This document shows positions 1 to 8,823 of a stretch of 64,000 nucleotides of DNA, one piece after another (positions within the stretch are counted from its first letter, which is position 1; every line of letters begins with the position of its first letter). Source of the DNA: JBGTFE01 sp036403235 (GTDB lineage: Bacteria > Acidobacteriota > Blastocatellia > Pyrinomonadales > Pyrinomonadaceae); NCBI GenBank assembly GCA_036403235.1, contig DASWRI010000033.1, positions 115,568 through 179,567 of the forward strand, written 5' to 3'. Made by a program: the position numbers and the translations under genes. The notes under the pieces were generated by a model, which saw nothing but the letters and a program-made list of their open reading frames with translations, searched no databases and had not been told where the DNA came from.

Positions 1-660
1 GCGGCGGGAAATCCCGTCCCCGACGCGTATCGTCTCCGGCAGACGATAACCATCCCGAACAATCCGAACGAGCTGGTAAAGCTCAAATGGTTCGACCGTC
101 TGCAATGGAATCTGGCGTTTCAGTCCGGCTCGGTGCTGCCGCAGTTTGTCATCGTCAACGTCTTAAATCCTTCCACCAACGCCGTTTTGCGGGAGCTTTA
201 CCGCTTTACCGCGCCGGCCGCCAGCCAGGGGCCGACCACGCCGCCCGGAGTTCCCTGGAATCAGCACGTGGCAAGCTTGACGGCTTACAAAGGACAGACG
301 ATTAAGCTTGAGTTCGAGTGCACGGTAGCGCAGAACGCGATGGGGCCGGGCATTTGTGAATTCGATGACATCAGCGTTCAGAATCTTGTGCCGACCTCGG
401 CCGCGGTTCCAATCGGCGGCCGCATCGTTACGGCAAAGGATACGGGCATCGGAAATGTCATCGTAAATTTGACCGATTCGCACGGCGTTGTCAGAACAGC
501 CAGAACGAATCCCTTTGGTTATTACCGTTTCGATGATGTCAGTGTCGGCGACACATACATTATCAGCGTCTCTTCAAAAAGCTACACGTTCAGCCAGTCT
601 TCGCAGGTGCTGAATGTGACGCAGGAAACCAGCGAGGTAAACTTTAACGCCGACAATTAA
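1..660 (+). CDS. Secreted protein with C-terminal carboxypeptidase-regulatory-like domain (5' partial)
   Basis: The reading frame is open from the first base of the window, so the N-terminus lies outside. The visible 219 residues fall into a beta-rich, Pro/Asn-rich segment and, over the last ~85 residues, a carboxypeptidase-regulatory-like (CarboxypepD_reg) beta-sandwich: GGRIVTAKDTGIGNVIVNL, then a T-N-PFGYYRFDDV turn and a closing strand. Such domains are common on large exported acidobacterial proteins and probably serve as structural or adhesive modules. An internal ATG exists, but the continuous upstream frame argues against starting there. The role of the whole protein cannot be judged from its tail. 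A strong hairpin follows the stop codon. Confidence 0.8.
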   Translation, partial: AAGNPVPDAYRLRQTITIPNNPNELVKLKWFDRLQWNLAFQSGSVLPQFVIVNVLNPSTNAVLRELYRFTAPAASQGPTTPPGVPWNQHVASLTAYKGQTIKLEFECTVAQNAMGPGICEFDDISVQNLVPTSAAVPIGGRIVTAKDTGIGNVIVNLTDSHGVVRTARTNPFGYYRFDDVSVGDTYIISVSSKSYTFSQSSQVLNVTQETSEVNFNADN

Positions 661-674
661 ACTTCTCTCCTAAG

Positions 675-739
675 AAAGCAAAAGCAGATTGGCAGGTTTG
701 ATTTAAAAATTCTAATCCGCCGCTCTGCTTTTGCTTTTT
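675..739. terminator. Bidirectional hairpin terminator between convergent genes
   Basis: A perfect 13-bp inverted repeat (AAAGCAAAAGCAG at 675-687, its complement at 725-737) encloses a 37-nt loop and ends in a T-run on the plus strand, with A's preceding it for the minus strand. It sits between the plus-strand partial gene ending at 660 and minus-strand nrdR ending at 769, so it could serve both. Confidence 0.6.
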
Positions 740-768
740 AAAATTATCGTAGAAATTCCGTTCGGCCT

Positions 769-1257
769 TTATTTTTTGCTGCGTTTTCGTTTGCTTGATT
801 TGTCGCGCGCGCGGACGAGATATTTGAGCTCGGTCATGAATTCGGAAACGTCTTCGAATTCGAGATAAACGGATGCGAAACGGACGTAGGCGACTTTGTC
901 GAGCGCTTTGAGGCGTTTCATGATGATTTTACCGACATCGCTGGTGGAAAGCTCGCGGTCGGGCGAATCCTGAACGTTTTTTTCGACGTCGTCGACGATT
1001 GATTCGAGCTGTGAAGCGGAAATCGGGCGTTTTTCGCAGGCGCGCAGGAGTCCGCCCATAATTTTATTGCGGTCGAAAGTTTCGCGGCGGCCGTCCTTTT
1101 TGATGACCATGTACGGAATTTCGTCTATCCGCTCGTAGGACGTAAAACGTCTGCCGCATTCGAGACATTCGCGCCGACGGCGAATCGAGTGGCCGTCTTT
1201 CGCCTCGCGCGAATCGACCACTTTATCTTCCAGAAATCCGCAAAATGGACACTTCAT
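769..1257 (-). CDS. nrdR: Transcriptional repressor NrdR
   Basis: 162 residues, the usual NrdR length. The N-terminus is a zinc ribbon (C3, C6, C31, C34) with the signature MKCPFCG and an Arg-rich segment SIRRRRECLECG. An ATP-cone domain follows (about 46-136) with VIKKDGRRETFDRNKI. The family senses the ATP/dATP balance through the cone and represses ribonucleotide reductase genes by binding NrdR boxes; no reductase gene lies in this window, so it acts in trans. It starts at ATG 1257. The spacer behind it towards the flippase-like gene carries a heptamer repeat. Identification is secure. Confidence 0.96.
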   Translation of the reverse strand: MKCPFCGFLEDKVVDSREAKDGHSIRRRRECLECGRRFTSYERIDEIPYMVIKKDGRRETFDRNKIMGGLLRACEKRPISASQLESIVDDVEKNVQDSPDRELSTSDVGKIIMKRLKALDKVAYVRFASVYLEFEDVSEFMTELKYLVRARDKSSKRKRSKK

Positions 1258-1262
1258 AAATT

Positions 1263-1293
1263 AGTGGACAGTGAATAGTGGATAGTGAATAGT
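1263..1293. repeat. Heptamer tandem repeat (AGTGNAT)x4
   Basis: Four consecutive 7-bp units of the form AGTGGAC/AGTGAAT lie just upstream of nrdR. They are similar in style to short heptamer tracts in other spacers of this window. A run of TTTTCACTTT-like units follows at about 1315-1350, at and into the 3' end of the next gene. Confidence 0.6.
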
Positions 1294-1334
1294 TTAAGAA
1301 ATTTTCGCTTTCTTTGCTTTTCGTTTCTCATTTT

Positions 1335-2465
1335 TCACTTTAGTTTTTCACTTTCCGCCTCGCCTTCCTCAATTTCTTCGACGGCATGCTCGCTCGACAG
1401 AAGGCTTCTAAAGCGGGCAATCGAAATATCGCCGTGGAAAAAATAATAAAATCCGAAAATCAGCGCGGGCGCGAAATAAACCAGATGCATCACGATTGAA
1501 ACCGCCGCCCCATCTTCCTGCCCGACATTCAAAAGCGACAAGCTGTAAGCGACGACCACGTGAAACGCTCCGGCAGCGCCGCCCGGCGTCGGAATCAGCG
1601 AGCCCATCGAAGCGCAGAACATCACAAACATCGCGCCGCCGAGCGTAATCTTAACCGGCAGGTTGAACGCCAGAATAACGAGCCACGTCGGGACGGCAAT
1701 CGAAAGCCAGAGCATTATCGACCAAAAAACGACCGAAACGATTTCGCGCCAATTTTTTAGAATCTGCAAAGACGCGGCGAGTTGTTCGAGCAGGCTGATA
1801 AAAAGTTTGCGGAGGCGGCGCGGAACAAATTTTCTGTCCGTAACTCTTTCCATCCAGCCGATTATCTGCGGCGCGAACTTTTGATAAACGTATAAGCTCA
1901 AAAAACCGACAGCGACACCGGCCAGCATCAAATTGCCGACAAATTTTATTTTATCGAAATCCTTTGCGTGTTCCGCTGGCGGCGCCAACCAAAGCAGCGT
2001 AATCGAAAAAAAGCAAATCAGCGCGGCCAAATCGAAAATTCGCTCGACGCCGAGAGTGACGAGCGCGGCTGACGGGCGAACGCGCTTGTCGCGCATCGGC
2101 AGCCACATCGGGCGAACGATTTCACCCGCCCGGCCGATAAAAAAGACCGCTGCAAATCCGACGGTCGTCGTCGCAAAAAGCTCTTTCAAAGAACTTTCGG
2201 TAATCGGTTCGAGCAAAACCTTCCAGCGTACCGCGCGCAAAAAATACCCGAGACAAATAATCAGAGTCGCCAAAATGATGTACGAAGCGTTTGCCCGGCG
2301 CAAACTCTGGCTGACTTCCTGCCAATTCAAATTTCGCCCGAAAAACCAAACGATAAAAATGGCGAATAAAAATAGTAATAAAAACTTTATGTATTTCTGC
2401 AAATCGATTCCCGACCTTGAAGATAAAACTTTCTCATTAAAAAATGTATTAATTAACTCCTGCAT
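1335..2465 (-). CDS. LPG-synthase-like flippase-domain membrane protein
   Basis: 376 residues, almost entirely hydrophobic helices with short charged loops, matching the lysylphosphatidylglycerol synthase transmembrane / flippase-like family (UPF0104, AglD/MprF-type domain). Visible family features are FFIGRAGEIVRPMWL in the first third, GVERIFDLAALICF, and a late SLIPTPGGAAGAFHVV segment that is characteristic of the family. The C-terminus is short, acidic and cytoplasmic (EEIEEGEAESEKLK). There is no soluble aminoacyltransferase domain, so this is the membrane part alone, proposed in related proteins to move lipid-linked substrates across the inner membrane. Substrate unknown. Confidence 0.85.
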   Translation of the reverse strand: MQELINTFFNEKVLSSRSGIDLQKYIKFLLLFLFAIFIVWFFGRNLNWQEVSQSLRRANASYIILATLIICLGYFLRAVRWKVLLEPITESSLKELFATTTVGFAAVFFIGRAGEIVRPMWLPMRDKRVRPSAALVTLGVERIFDLAALICFFSITLLWLAPPAEHAKDFDKIKFVGNLMLAGVAVGFLSLYVYQKFAPQIIGWMERVTDRKFVPRRLRKLFISLLEQLAASLQILKNWREIVSVVFWSIMLWLSIAVPTWLVILAFNLPVKITLGGAMFVMFCASMGSLIPTPGGAAGAFHVVVAYSLSLLNVGQEDGAAVSIVMHLVYFAPALIFGFYYFFHGDISIARFRSLLSSEHAVEEIEEGEAESEKLK

Positions 2466-2520
2466 ACTTTAACAGTTGTCGAAAATATGCAATAAAGACA
2501 AAAGATACTATATCGAGGTG

Positions 2521-2548
2521 AAAAGTGAAAAGTGAAAAGTGAAAAGTG
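2521..2548. repeat. Heptamer tandem repeat (AAAAGTG)x4 with inverted partner
   Basis: Exactly four AAAAGTG units in a row, followed after about 40 bases by the complementary type (CCTTTTCACTTTTCGCTTTTCAC at about 2587-2630 in pieces). The two halves can pair into a long imperfect hairpin. The element lies between divergent genes (1335-2465 minus and the sigma factor, plus), so it is not a terminator for either. Confidence 0.65.
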
Positions 2549-2726
2549 AGCGGGAAATTAAGGCGCGAGAATGAATTTTCCGTCTTACCTTTTCACTTTT
2601 CGCTTTTCACCTCTCACTTTCTTTGGAACTTTTCCTTTTCGGCTTTCGTAAAAAAACTTTGACAGAGCGAGATTTGTCAGCTTTGTTGCTTTACCGGGAG
2701 CATTCGCTTTTTGGGAGAAAACAACG

Positions 2727-3320
2727 TTGGAAGCATTAAAAATAGCAACGGAAAATAACGGAATTGAACTTGTGCGTCGTTGCCGCGCAGGTGACGGCAG
2801 TGCCTGGGAAGAGATTGTGTCGCAGTTTTCGCGGCGCATATTCAATCTCGCCTACCGTTTTACGTCGAGCGTCGAAGCCGCCGAGGATTTGACGCAGGAA
2901 GTTTTTATCAGGATTTACAAAACGCTCGACCAGTACGACGCGAAACAGGGCGATTTGGCGAATTGGCTGATGCGGCTCGCCAGAAATTTGATAATTGACG
3001 ATTACCGGCATCGCCAGCGCAATCCGCAAAATTCGATGGCTGACGACGTTGAAGACCACACGTTTCACCTGCGCGCCGTCGGAACATCGGCGCAGAAGGA
3101 AATCGAGCGCCGCGAGCTTTGTGTTCAGGTGCAGGAAGGAATCGACAAGCTGCCGCCGGATTTGAGAACGTGCGTGATTCTGCGCGACATCGAAGAATTG
3201 AGCTATCAGGAAATCGTCGATGTTTTGAAGATTCCCGAAGGAACGGTCAAATCGCGCATCAATCGCGGCCGCATCGAATTAGCGAAGGTTTTAAGGAGAA
3301 TGAGAGTCGTAAATATTTAG
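2727..3320 (+). CDS. ECF-type RNA polymerase sigma factor
   Basis: 197 residues with sigma region 2 (about 30-95: FNLAYRFTSSVEAAEDLTQEVF, NWLMRLARNLIIDDYR) and region 4 (about 140-190: LPPDLRTCVILRDIEELSYQ, then the helix-turn-helix IPEGTVKSRINRGR). Regions 1 and 3 are absent, as in sigma-E-like ECF factors. The start is TTG at 2727, chosen because GGGAG lies 8-9 bases upstream and no nearer ATG fits. An anti-sigma factor with two zinc-finger modules starts 66 bases downstream and is its likely partner. The stimulus is unknown; position beside membrane proteins suggests an envelope signal, which is inference. Confidence 0.93.
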   Translation: MEALKIATENNGIELVRRCRAGDGSAWEEIVSQFSRRIFNLAYRFTSSVEAAEDLTQEVFIRIYKTLDQYDAKQGDLANWLMRLARNLIIDDYRHRQRNPQNSMADDVEDHTFHLRAVGTSAQKEIERRELCVQVQEGIDKLPPDLRTCVILRDIEELSYQEIVDVLKIPEGTVKSRINRGRIELAKVLRRMRVVNI

Positions 3321-3386
3321 TTTGAGGCAAAAAATTATGAATATTATCGCCGCTAACAAACCGATTTAATTTCAAGGGGTTGGATT

Positions 3387-4175
3387 ATGAATTACACTGA
3401 CGAAAAAATCATAAAGTGTTCGGAGTTCGAAGAGCTTCTCACCGATTATTTGGACGGAGCTCTGGACAAACAAACTCACAAGGCGGTCGCCGCTCACGCT
3501 CTGCGCTGCCCGCTCTGCCACGCGCTTTTGAACGAAGTTAAAGACGCGCTCGAGCTGTGTCACGAGATGACCGCGCCGAAAGCGTCCCTGACGCATCTCG
3601 AAGCGCGGATTCTCACGATGACAGCGCCCGAAACGGCGATGTCGTGCAGTCAATTTGAAGAACATTTAACCGATTATCTGGACGGATTTTTGCCCGCGAC
3701 GCTTTTCCATAGATGGGAGCGCCACGCCGTCCTGTGCGAAAGTTGCACGGATTTGCCGGGCGAAGTCGTCCGCTCGATTGCGGCCTGCTACACCTACAAA
3801 ATGGACGAGCTGCCGATTCCCGAAGGTCTGCACGCCAAGATTCTGCAATCGACGCTCGGAACGACCAAAGCGAAAGCGGTTAAAGCTTCGTGGAGCTCGC
3901 AGGCGGCCGAATGGATGCGCGGATTCCGTCTGCCGATTAGTATTCCGCAGCTCGCGCCGGTCGCGATGATTATGCTTTTCGCCGTTCTCTTTTTCGGTTC
4001 GACCGTTTCGGCCGACGGCTCGTTCGGCGGAGTTTATCAAAAGAGTTTCGAACTGGCCGAGCAGACCTACAAGCAAAGCGCGGACGCCGTTCTCGGAGGC
4101 GAAGAAACAAACGAAAAAAAGTCGACTCAGGAGCCTGTTCGGGGAACATTTGTCGATAACGAGGAAAAGAAATAA
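3387..4175 (+). CDS. Membrane anti-sigma factor with two zf-HC2 modules
   Basis: 262 residues. Two copies of the anti-sigma zinc-finger (zf-HC2) pattern stand in tandem: C11 with H37-x3-C41-x2-C44, and C87 with H113-x3-C117-x2-C120, each preceded by the same F-E-E-x-L-T-D-Y-L-D-G segment, so the second is probably an internal duplication. One transmembrane helix (about 192-212) follows, then a short acidic outer tail. The first module would be expected to hold the upstream ECF sigma factor at the membrane. Start ATG has AAGGGG 10 bases upstream. The stop overlaps the next start (TAATG), implying translational coupling. Confidence 0.88.
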   Translation: MNYTDEKIIKCSEFEELLTDYLDGALDKQTHKAVAAHALRCPLCHALLNEVKDALELCHEMTAPKASLTHLEARILTMTAPETAMSCSQFEEHLTDYLDGFLPATLFHRWERHAVLCESCTDLPGEVVRSIAACYTYKMDELPIPEGLHAKILQSTLGTTKAKAVKASWSSQAAEWMRGFRLPISIPQLAPVAMIMLFAVLFFGSTVSADGSFGGVYQKSFELAEQTYKQSADAVLGGEETNEKKSTQEPVRGTFVDNEEKK

Positions 4176-4942
4176 TGAATTGTGCATATCACGGGCATAA
4201 TGTAGCGGTTGTCAATTGTAACGGGTGCGGAAAACCTCTGTGTCCGGCGTGCGACCACCGCATCAAAGGTTTTCCATACTGCCAGGATTGCATCGTGCTG
4301 GGCGTCGAACTTTTGAGAAATCATCATAATCCGTCGTATGTTCCGGTCGTTAAAGCGAACACGTCGCCGTTTGTCGCGACGCTGCTTTCGTTTATCTGTC
4401 CGGGCCTCGGCGCGGCCTATAACGGCCAGACGACAAAGGCTTTGATTTATTTCGCCGTTTTTGTCGGGCTCATTCAGATGGCGATTTTGACGGGCGGAAT
4501 TCCGGTTTTCGTATTCGGATTTCTCGGAATGTGGGCTTACACGGCGGTCGACGCGTGGAAAACGGCCAGGCTGATTCGCTCGGGCGTAACGCCCGAAGGC
4601 GCGGAAGATTTTATCGTCCAGAGATTTGCCGGCAACCCAAAGCTCTGGGGAATCGTCTTAACGTTTCTCGGAGTTTCGTTCTTCATCCAGGCTTTTTTCG
4701 ATTTCCGCAGATTTATAAAAGGCGTTTTGCCGGTTTTACTGATTGTTTTCGGCATCTATCTGCTTCGCAATCATATTTTCAAATCGAGTAAAGCAAATCA
4801 GGATTGGACGAAGTACCAGAATCAGACGAGCGCGCCGACGTTTGTCAGCGCCATCGGCGACGCGAGTTTTCGCACAAACGATTTCTCCCCGGAGAACGAT
4901 TTTGAAACTCAAACGCGCGTCAGGACGTGGAAAAAAGGTTAG
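4175..4942 (+). CDS. B-box-like zinc-finger multi-pass membrane protein
   Basis: 255 residues. The first 40 residues hold a Cys/His cluster (C3, H6, C15, C18, C23, C26, C36, C39) like the B-box zinc fingers that head many acidobacterial membrane proteins. About five hydrophobic segments follow (PFVATLLSFICPGLGAAYNG and onward; the LCPGLGAAYNGQ pattern also occurs in TM2-like proteins). It overlaps the anti-sigma stop codon by one base, so it belongs to the sigma operon and may be part of the sensing complex. No enzymatic motif is seen. Confidence 0.75.
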   Translation: MNCAYHGHNVAVVNCNGCGKPLCPACDHRIKGFPYCQDCIVLGVELLRNHHNPSYVPVVKANTSPFVATLLSFICPGLGAAYNGQTTKALIYFAVFVGLIQMAILTGGIPVFVFGFLGMWAYTAVDAWKTARLIRSGVTPEGAEDFIVQRFAGNPKLWGIVLTFLGVSFFIQAFFDFRRFIKGVLPVLLIVFGIYLLRNHIFKSSKANQDWTKYQNQTSAPTFVSAIGDASFRTNDFSPENDFETQTRVRTWKKG

Positions 4943-5039
4943 AAAATTTTGTATTATGGTAAACGAGCGGATTTAGTAATTTATTTTTATTAAGACCGTT
5001 TGCTTGAAAAAGTCAGCTATTTTGAAAGGATTTTAAGTT

Positions 5040-5249
5040 ATGCCAATTTTAAAAGCAGCCGGAGTCGGCGGAAGCATTTTAGTTATTCTCGCTTTAATTA
5101 TTACTTTCTTAAAACAAATTATTGCCTTTATCGGTTTTCTGACACTGGCGATTAAAATTATAGTCGTAGTCGCCTTCGTCGCCCTGCTTATCGGCGTCGG
5201 ACTGCTGGTTTTGCGAAGCTTTAACGACCGGCGCAAAGCCAAAGAATAA
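5040..5249 (+). CDS. Small two-helix membrane protein
   Basis: 69 residues with two hydrophobic helices (about 8-33 and 38-60) and a basic cytoplasmic tail ending FNDRRKAKE. AAAGGA lies about 10 bases before the ATG, which supports translation. It is 97 bases after the zinc-finger membrane protein and could be the last gene of the sigma-factor operon. Function unknown; possibly a phage-shock-like or regulatory membrane peptide, but nothing in the sequence proves this. Confidence 0.6.
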   Translation: MPILKAAGVGGSILVILALIITFLKQIIAFIGFLTLAIKIIVVVAFVALLIGVGLLVLRSFNDRRKAKE

Positions 5250-5384
5250 CCGAATCCTTTCCGCTTTCGAGCCGGCGCAAAAACTTGCGTGTTTGCATTT
5301 TGCGGCGGCTTATGATAATTTTCTTTTTTCTATCATAAGGTAATTAAATATAGTTTAGGTTAATTATACCCCTACTAATTAATA

Positions 5385-5410
5385 GAGTATTTTTATTTTT
5401 AAAAATACTC
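5385..5410. other. Perfect hairpin in leader before M23 peptidase gene
   Basis: A 10-bp perfect stem (GAGTATTTTT at 5385-5394, AAAAATACTC at 5401-5410) with a 6-nt loop lies about 100 bases before the peptidase start. No T-run follows on the plus strand. The remaining leader (5411-5512) shows small GC-rich hairpins but matches no riboswitch I recognise. Confidence 0.45.
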
Positions 5411-5512
5411 GGAGTTAGAATCGCGTTAGTCGCTCGCGGCTGAACCAGCGTGATTCCGTGTGCTGAAAGCAGTTTTTTCGGCGCGAAATCAACAAAGGAG
5501 CTTAAAAGCGTA

Positions 5513-6346
5513 ATGCAAAAAAACAATAAGTATTATACTTTCTTATTATCGCATTCATTTAAATCAAAAATTTACATTCGCAGAGTCAAGGTTTCAAAAA
5601 AAGTTTTACACACAACCAGTTTTGCATCTCTTTTTTTACTAATCGGCGTCTTTTCCTTCGGAATAAGCGGCCTTGTCGATAAAACGACTTTTGCCAAAAC
5701 CGAAAATTCGAACTTGAGTACGGCAGCAATCGTTGCCGTAGGCACGAGCCAGGAACAGCCGGACAATCAAGATTCAAAATCAGTCAATTACGAGCGTCCC
5801 GACAGTTATTCCGTTAACTCGGGCGGCCCGGACATTCAATTAACCAAGCCCGAATCCGAAGCGGAAGCGGAGCAGATGGAAATTGAGCTTAAACGCATCG
5901 AAGCGACCAGCGCGGCGGAATATCTGCCGACCGTCTGGGCGCATCTCGGCAAAATCAACAACGAATTCGGTTTCCGCCGCAATCCGTTCGGCGGCCGGAC
6001 TTACGAGTTTCATCCCGGAATGGACATCGACGGCGAGCGCGGCGATACGGTGACGGCTCCGGCCAACGGGACTGTTATCAAAGCGGGTTGGACGGGAGGC
6101 TACGGCAATATGATTGAGATTGACCACGGCAACGGTCTGACGACGCGCTACGGTCATCTTTCCGAAATCGAAGTTCAGGTCGGCGACACAATCACGCGCG
6201 GGCAGCTTATCGGGCTTATCGGCACGACCGGCCGCTCGACCGGGCCGCATCTTCATTACGAGCTGCGTCTGAACGACAAGGCGATTAATCCGCGCCGTTT
6301 TCTTCCGCCCGAGCCGGTCGAACTTAGCGAGTTAATCAAGAAATAA
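5513..6346 (+). CDS. M23-family murein endopeptidase (LytM/NlpD type)
   Basis: 277 residues from ATG 5513. That start has AAAGGAG 12 bases upstream and is preferred to an in-frame ATG 63 bases earlier, which lacks a ribosome site. A basic N-terminus precedes one hydrophobic helix (signal anchor), then a low-complexity linker and an acidic, probably helical segment, then the M23 domain (about 140-270). The zinc ligands are visible: H167 and D171 in HPGMDIDG and H248 in GPHLHYEL, with H246 as the catalytic partner. The family cleaves peptidoglycan cross-bridges or activates amidases in the periplasm. Alone in its transcription unit, followed by a terminator. Confidence 0.93.
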   Translation: MQKNNKYYTFLLSHSFKSKIYIRRVKVSKKVLHTTSFASLFLLIGVFSFGISGLVDKTTFAKTENSNLSTAAIVAVGTSQEQPDNQDSKSVNYERPDSYSVNSGGPDIQLTKPESEAEAEQMEIELKRIEATSAAEYLPTVWAHLGKINNEFGFRRNPFGGRTYEFHPGMDIDGERGDTVTAPANGTVIKAGWTGGYGNMIEIDHGNGLTTRYGHLSEIEVQVGDTITRGQLIGLIGTTGRSTGPHLHYELRLNDKAINPRRFLPPEPVELSELIKK

Positions 6347-6365
6347 GGGAAATTATTCTAAAAAC

Positions 6366-6397
6366 AAAAAGCGAGTCTGGTTCGGCTCGCTTTTTTT
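6366..6397 (+). terminator. Rho-independent terminator
   Basis: Stem AAAAAGCGAG / CTCGCTTTTT with a 10-nt loop and seven T's, 20 bases after the M23 peptidase stop. Confidence 0.85.
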
Positions 6398-6485
6398 CTT
6401 TGCGAAAAAATGGTAAGAAATAGTTATCAACTTTAATAAATAAAGGCTTTATTTTGATTACAAAATGGGAAGGTATTTTTTGAAC

Positions 6486-8744
6486 ATGCGATTGAAATTT
6501 AACATTTTTTCATCATTTATTTTGACGTTTGCCGTTTTGCTTTCGACAGTTTCCTTTGCGATTGCCAAAGACGAAGGGATGTATACGCCCGACCAGATTG
6601 CAAAGCTTCCGCTCAAGCAAAGAGGCTTAAAAATCAGCGTCGCCGAGCTTTATAATCCGAATGGCGTCGATATATCCGACGCCGTAATGCGCTTGAGCAT
6701 CGGCTGCACGGGCGAATTCATCTCGCCGCAGGGCTTGATTTTGACCAATCACCACTGCGGTTTCGACGCGCTCGTCTCGGCTTCGACGCCGCAGAACGAT
6801 TTTGCCAAAAACGGCTACAAAGCTGCTTCGATGGCCGACGAGCTCACCGCCAAACATTACAGTATTTTTATCACCAATCGCGTCGACGACGTGACGGCGA
6901 AAATCACAAAGGGAACGGAGACTTTGACCGGCGACGCGTTCGCGCAGGCGATTAAAGCCAACACCGACAAAGTTCTGGAAGCAGAGAAAACTAAAGCTTC
7001 GGGAACCGCTAAAAACGGTTTCCAGCCGTTGGACAGAAACCGCATCGGATTTTCTTATAACGCCAACGAGGTCGAAATAAAAACCGTCAACAGCGGTTAT
7101 TATTATTACCTCTATGAAACGACTGAGATTAAAGACATTCGCGTCGTTTACGCGCCGGCTCAGGACATCGGATTTTTCGGCGGCGACCCGGATAATTTCG
7201 AGTGGTCGCGCCACACGGGCGATTACACTTTCCTGCGCGCATACGTCGCGCCCGACGGAACAAGCGCCGAATACGCGCCGACCAATGTTCCCTTCAAACC
7301 GAAAAAATTTCTGACGCTTTCGCTCGGCGGCGTCAAAGAAAACGATTTCGTAATGGTGATGGGCTATCCGGGCGGGACGACGCGCTATCGCGAAAGTCAG
7401 GCGGTCGATTACGCGGAAAGCGTCAACTACCCTTTTATTCATCAATATTATCGGGCGTGGAGCGACGCGCTTAAGCAAATCGGCGGGGACGACGAGGCCA
7501 AGCGCATAAAATACGCGAGCGATGTCGCCCAATACGACAACATCAGAAAGCTTTATGAAGGCAACGTGGCGGGGTTAAAACGCTCCGACGAGCTGAAAAT
7601 AAAGCGCGACGAAGAAATGAAGTTCACGACGTGGGTTCAGGCCAACCCGCAGAGACAAGCGAAATACGGCGAAGTTCTCGCCAATCTTTCGCGCCTTTCC
7701 GGCGATTATTACAAAACAATCGCCCGCGACCGCGTTTTGCGCACGTTCCCGAACACGGCGAACACGCCCGTTTTCAACCAGATTTACAACGCCGTTCTCA
7801 GCGTTCAGCAGGGAAAAACCTTGACGACCGAGGAAAAGGTAAAAAGACTCAATGAAATTCAAACCGCTTTGAAAGACCGCGAGCCGGTTTTGGAGCGCGA
7901 GATGTTGAAATTCTTTCTAAAGGCGGCGGCCGATTTGCCCGCCGAACAGAGATTTCAGGCAGATGAAACGCTTTTCAATCGTTATCAGGGCAAAGAACGC
8001 CGCGCGGCTGAAGAAACGTTTGCCGAATCGATTGCCGAAAGCAAGGATTTCGACACGGCCGACAAAATTCTCGCGCTTTACAGTATGCCGATGTCTGATT
8101 TGCGGAAAAAATATCCGAATATCGTCGATTTTACGCTCGCACTCGCGCAGCAGCGAAACGATGTTCAGGTCAGAACCACGAAATTCAACTCGGAAATCGA
8201 CCGTCAGCGCCTGCTTTACCAGCAAGGAATGGCTGAAATGAAAAAAATCACGCCTTACCCGGACGCCAATTCGACGCTGCGTTTTACATACGGCAACGTC
8301 AAAGGCTACAATCCGCGCGAAGCCGTCGTCTATACGCCGTTTACAACCTTAAAAGGCGTCATTGAAAAAGATACGGGCGTTTTCCCGTTTGACGTTCCCG
8401 AAAAACTGAAGGATTTGCAGGCGCGCCGGGATTTCGGCAGATACGGCGTCAATGATTCGGTTCCGGTCAATTTTCTCGCGTCGACCGACATTATCGGCGG
8501 AAACTCCGGCAGCCCGATTATGAACGGTTACGGCGAGCAGGTCGGAATCGTCTTTGACGCCAATTACGAAGGTTTGGGCAACGATATTTTCTTCGACCCC
8601 AATTACGGGCGCACGATTGCCGTCGATATTCGATACGTTCTTTTCCTCGTCGAAAAATACGATAACATGAGCTGGATTATGAAGGAAATGAACATCAAAG
8701 CCCCGGGCGCAACGACTACAAAAGCCAAACGAGCCGGAGCTTAG
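6486..8744 (+). CDS. S46-family dipeptidyl-peptidase (DPP7/DPP11-like)
   Basis: 752 residues from ATG 6486, placed there because GGGAAGG lies 11 bases upstream; an ATG 21 bases earlier would overlap that site. A signal peptide (about 1-25, cut near SFAIAKD) directs export. The chymotrypsin-like S46 fold is marked by GCTGEFISPQGLILTNHHC (catalytic His, H89/H90) and GGNSGSPIMNG (catalytic S674), plus the family pattern DPDNFEWSRHTGDYTFLRAY. The enzymes remove dipeptides from peptide N-termini in the periplasm; specificity for hydrophobic or acidic P1 residues cannot be told by eye. Length is close to the usual ~720. Fits a proteolytic lifestyle, together with the M36 protease at 37.6 kb. Confidence 0.95.
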   Translation: MRLKFNIFSSFILTFAVLLSTVSFAIAKDEGMYTPDQIAKLPLKQRGLKISVAELYNPNGVDISDAVMRLSIGCTGEFISPQGLILTNHHCGFDALVSASTPQNDFAKNGYKAASMADELTAKHYSIFITNRVDDVTAKITKGTETLTGDAFAQAIKANTDKVLEAEKTKASGTAKNGFQPLDRNRIGFSYNANEVEIKTVNSGYYYYLYETTEIKDIRVVYAPAQDIGFFGGDPDNFEWSRHTGDYTFLRAYVAPDGTSAEYAPTNVPFKPKKFLTLSLGGVKENDFVMVMGYPGGTTRYRESQAVDYAESVNYPFIHQYYRAWSDALKQIGGDDEAKRIKYASDVAQYDNIRKLYEGNVAGLKRSDELKIKRDEEMKFTTWVQANPQRQAKYGEVLANLSRLSGDYYKTIARDRVLRTFPNTANTPVFNQIYNAVLSVQQGKTLTTEEKVKRLNEIQTALKDREPVLEREMLKFFLKAAADLPAEQRFQADETLFNRYQGKERRAAEETFAESIAESKDFDTADKILALYSMPMSDLRKKYPNIVDFTLALAQQRNDVQVRTTKFNSEIDRQRLLYQQGMAEMKKITPYPDANSTLRFTYGNVKGYNPREAVVYTPFTTLKGVIEKDTGVFPFDVPEKLKDLQARRDFGRYGVNDSVPVNFLASTDIIGGNSGSPIMNGYGEQVGIVFDANYEGLGNDIFFDPNYGRTIAVDIRYVLFLVEKYDNMSWIMKEMNIKAPGATTTKAKRAGA

Positions 8745-8751
8745 GAAATTA

Positions 8752-8818
8752 CGAATTTACGAATTACGAATGTCGGAGTAGATTCTTTCATTCGTAATTC
8801 GTAATTCGTAATTTGAAA
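8752..8818. repeat. Inverted heptamer repeats (ACGAATT type)
   Basis: The left half is three 7/8-bp ACGAATT-like units (8752-8780). The right half is the reverse complement (ATTCGTA units, 8790-8815). Together they form a long hairpin between the convergent S46 and mtgA genes and may act as their terminator. The same unit recurs at 9625-9660. Confidence 0.65.
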
Positions 8819-8823
8819 TTGAT

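Noticed and set aside
5411..5512. Leader of the M23 peptidase examined for a c-di-AMP (ydaO) or c-di-GMP riboswitch
   Set aside because: Position before a murein hydrolase would fit, but none of the conserved core bases of these riboswitches was found.
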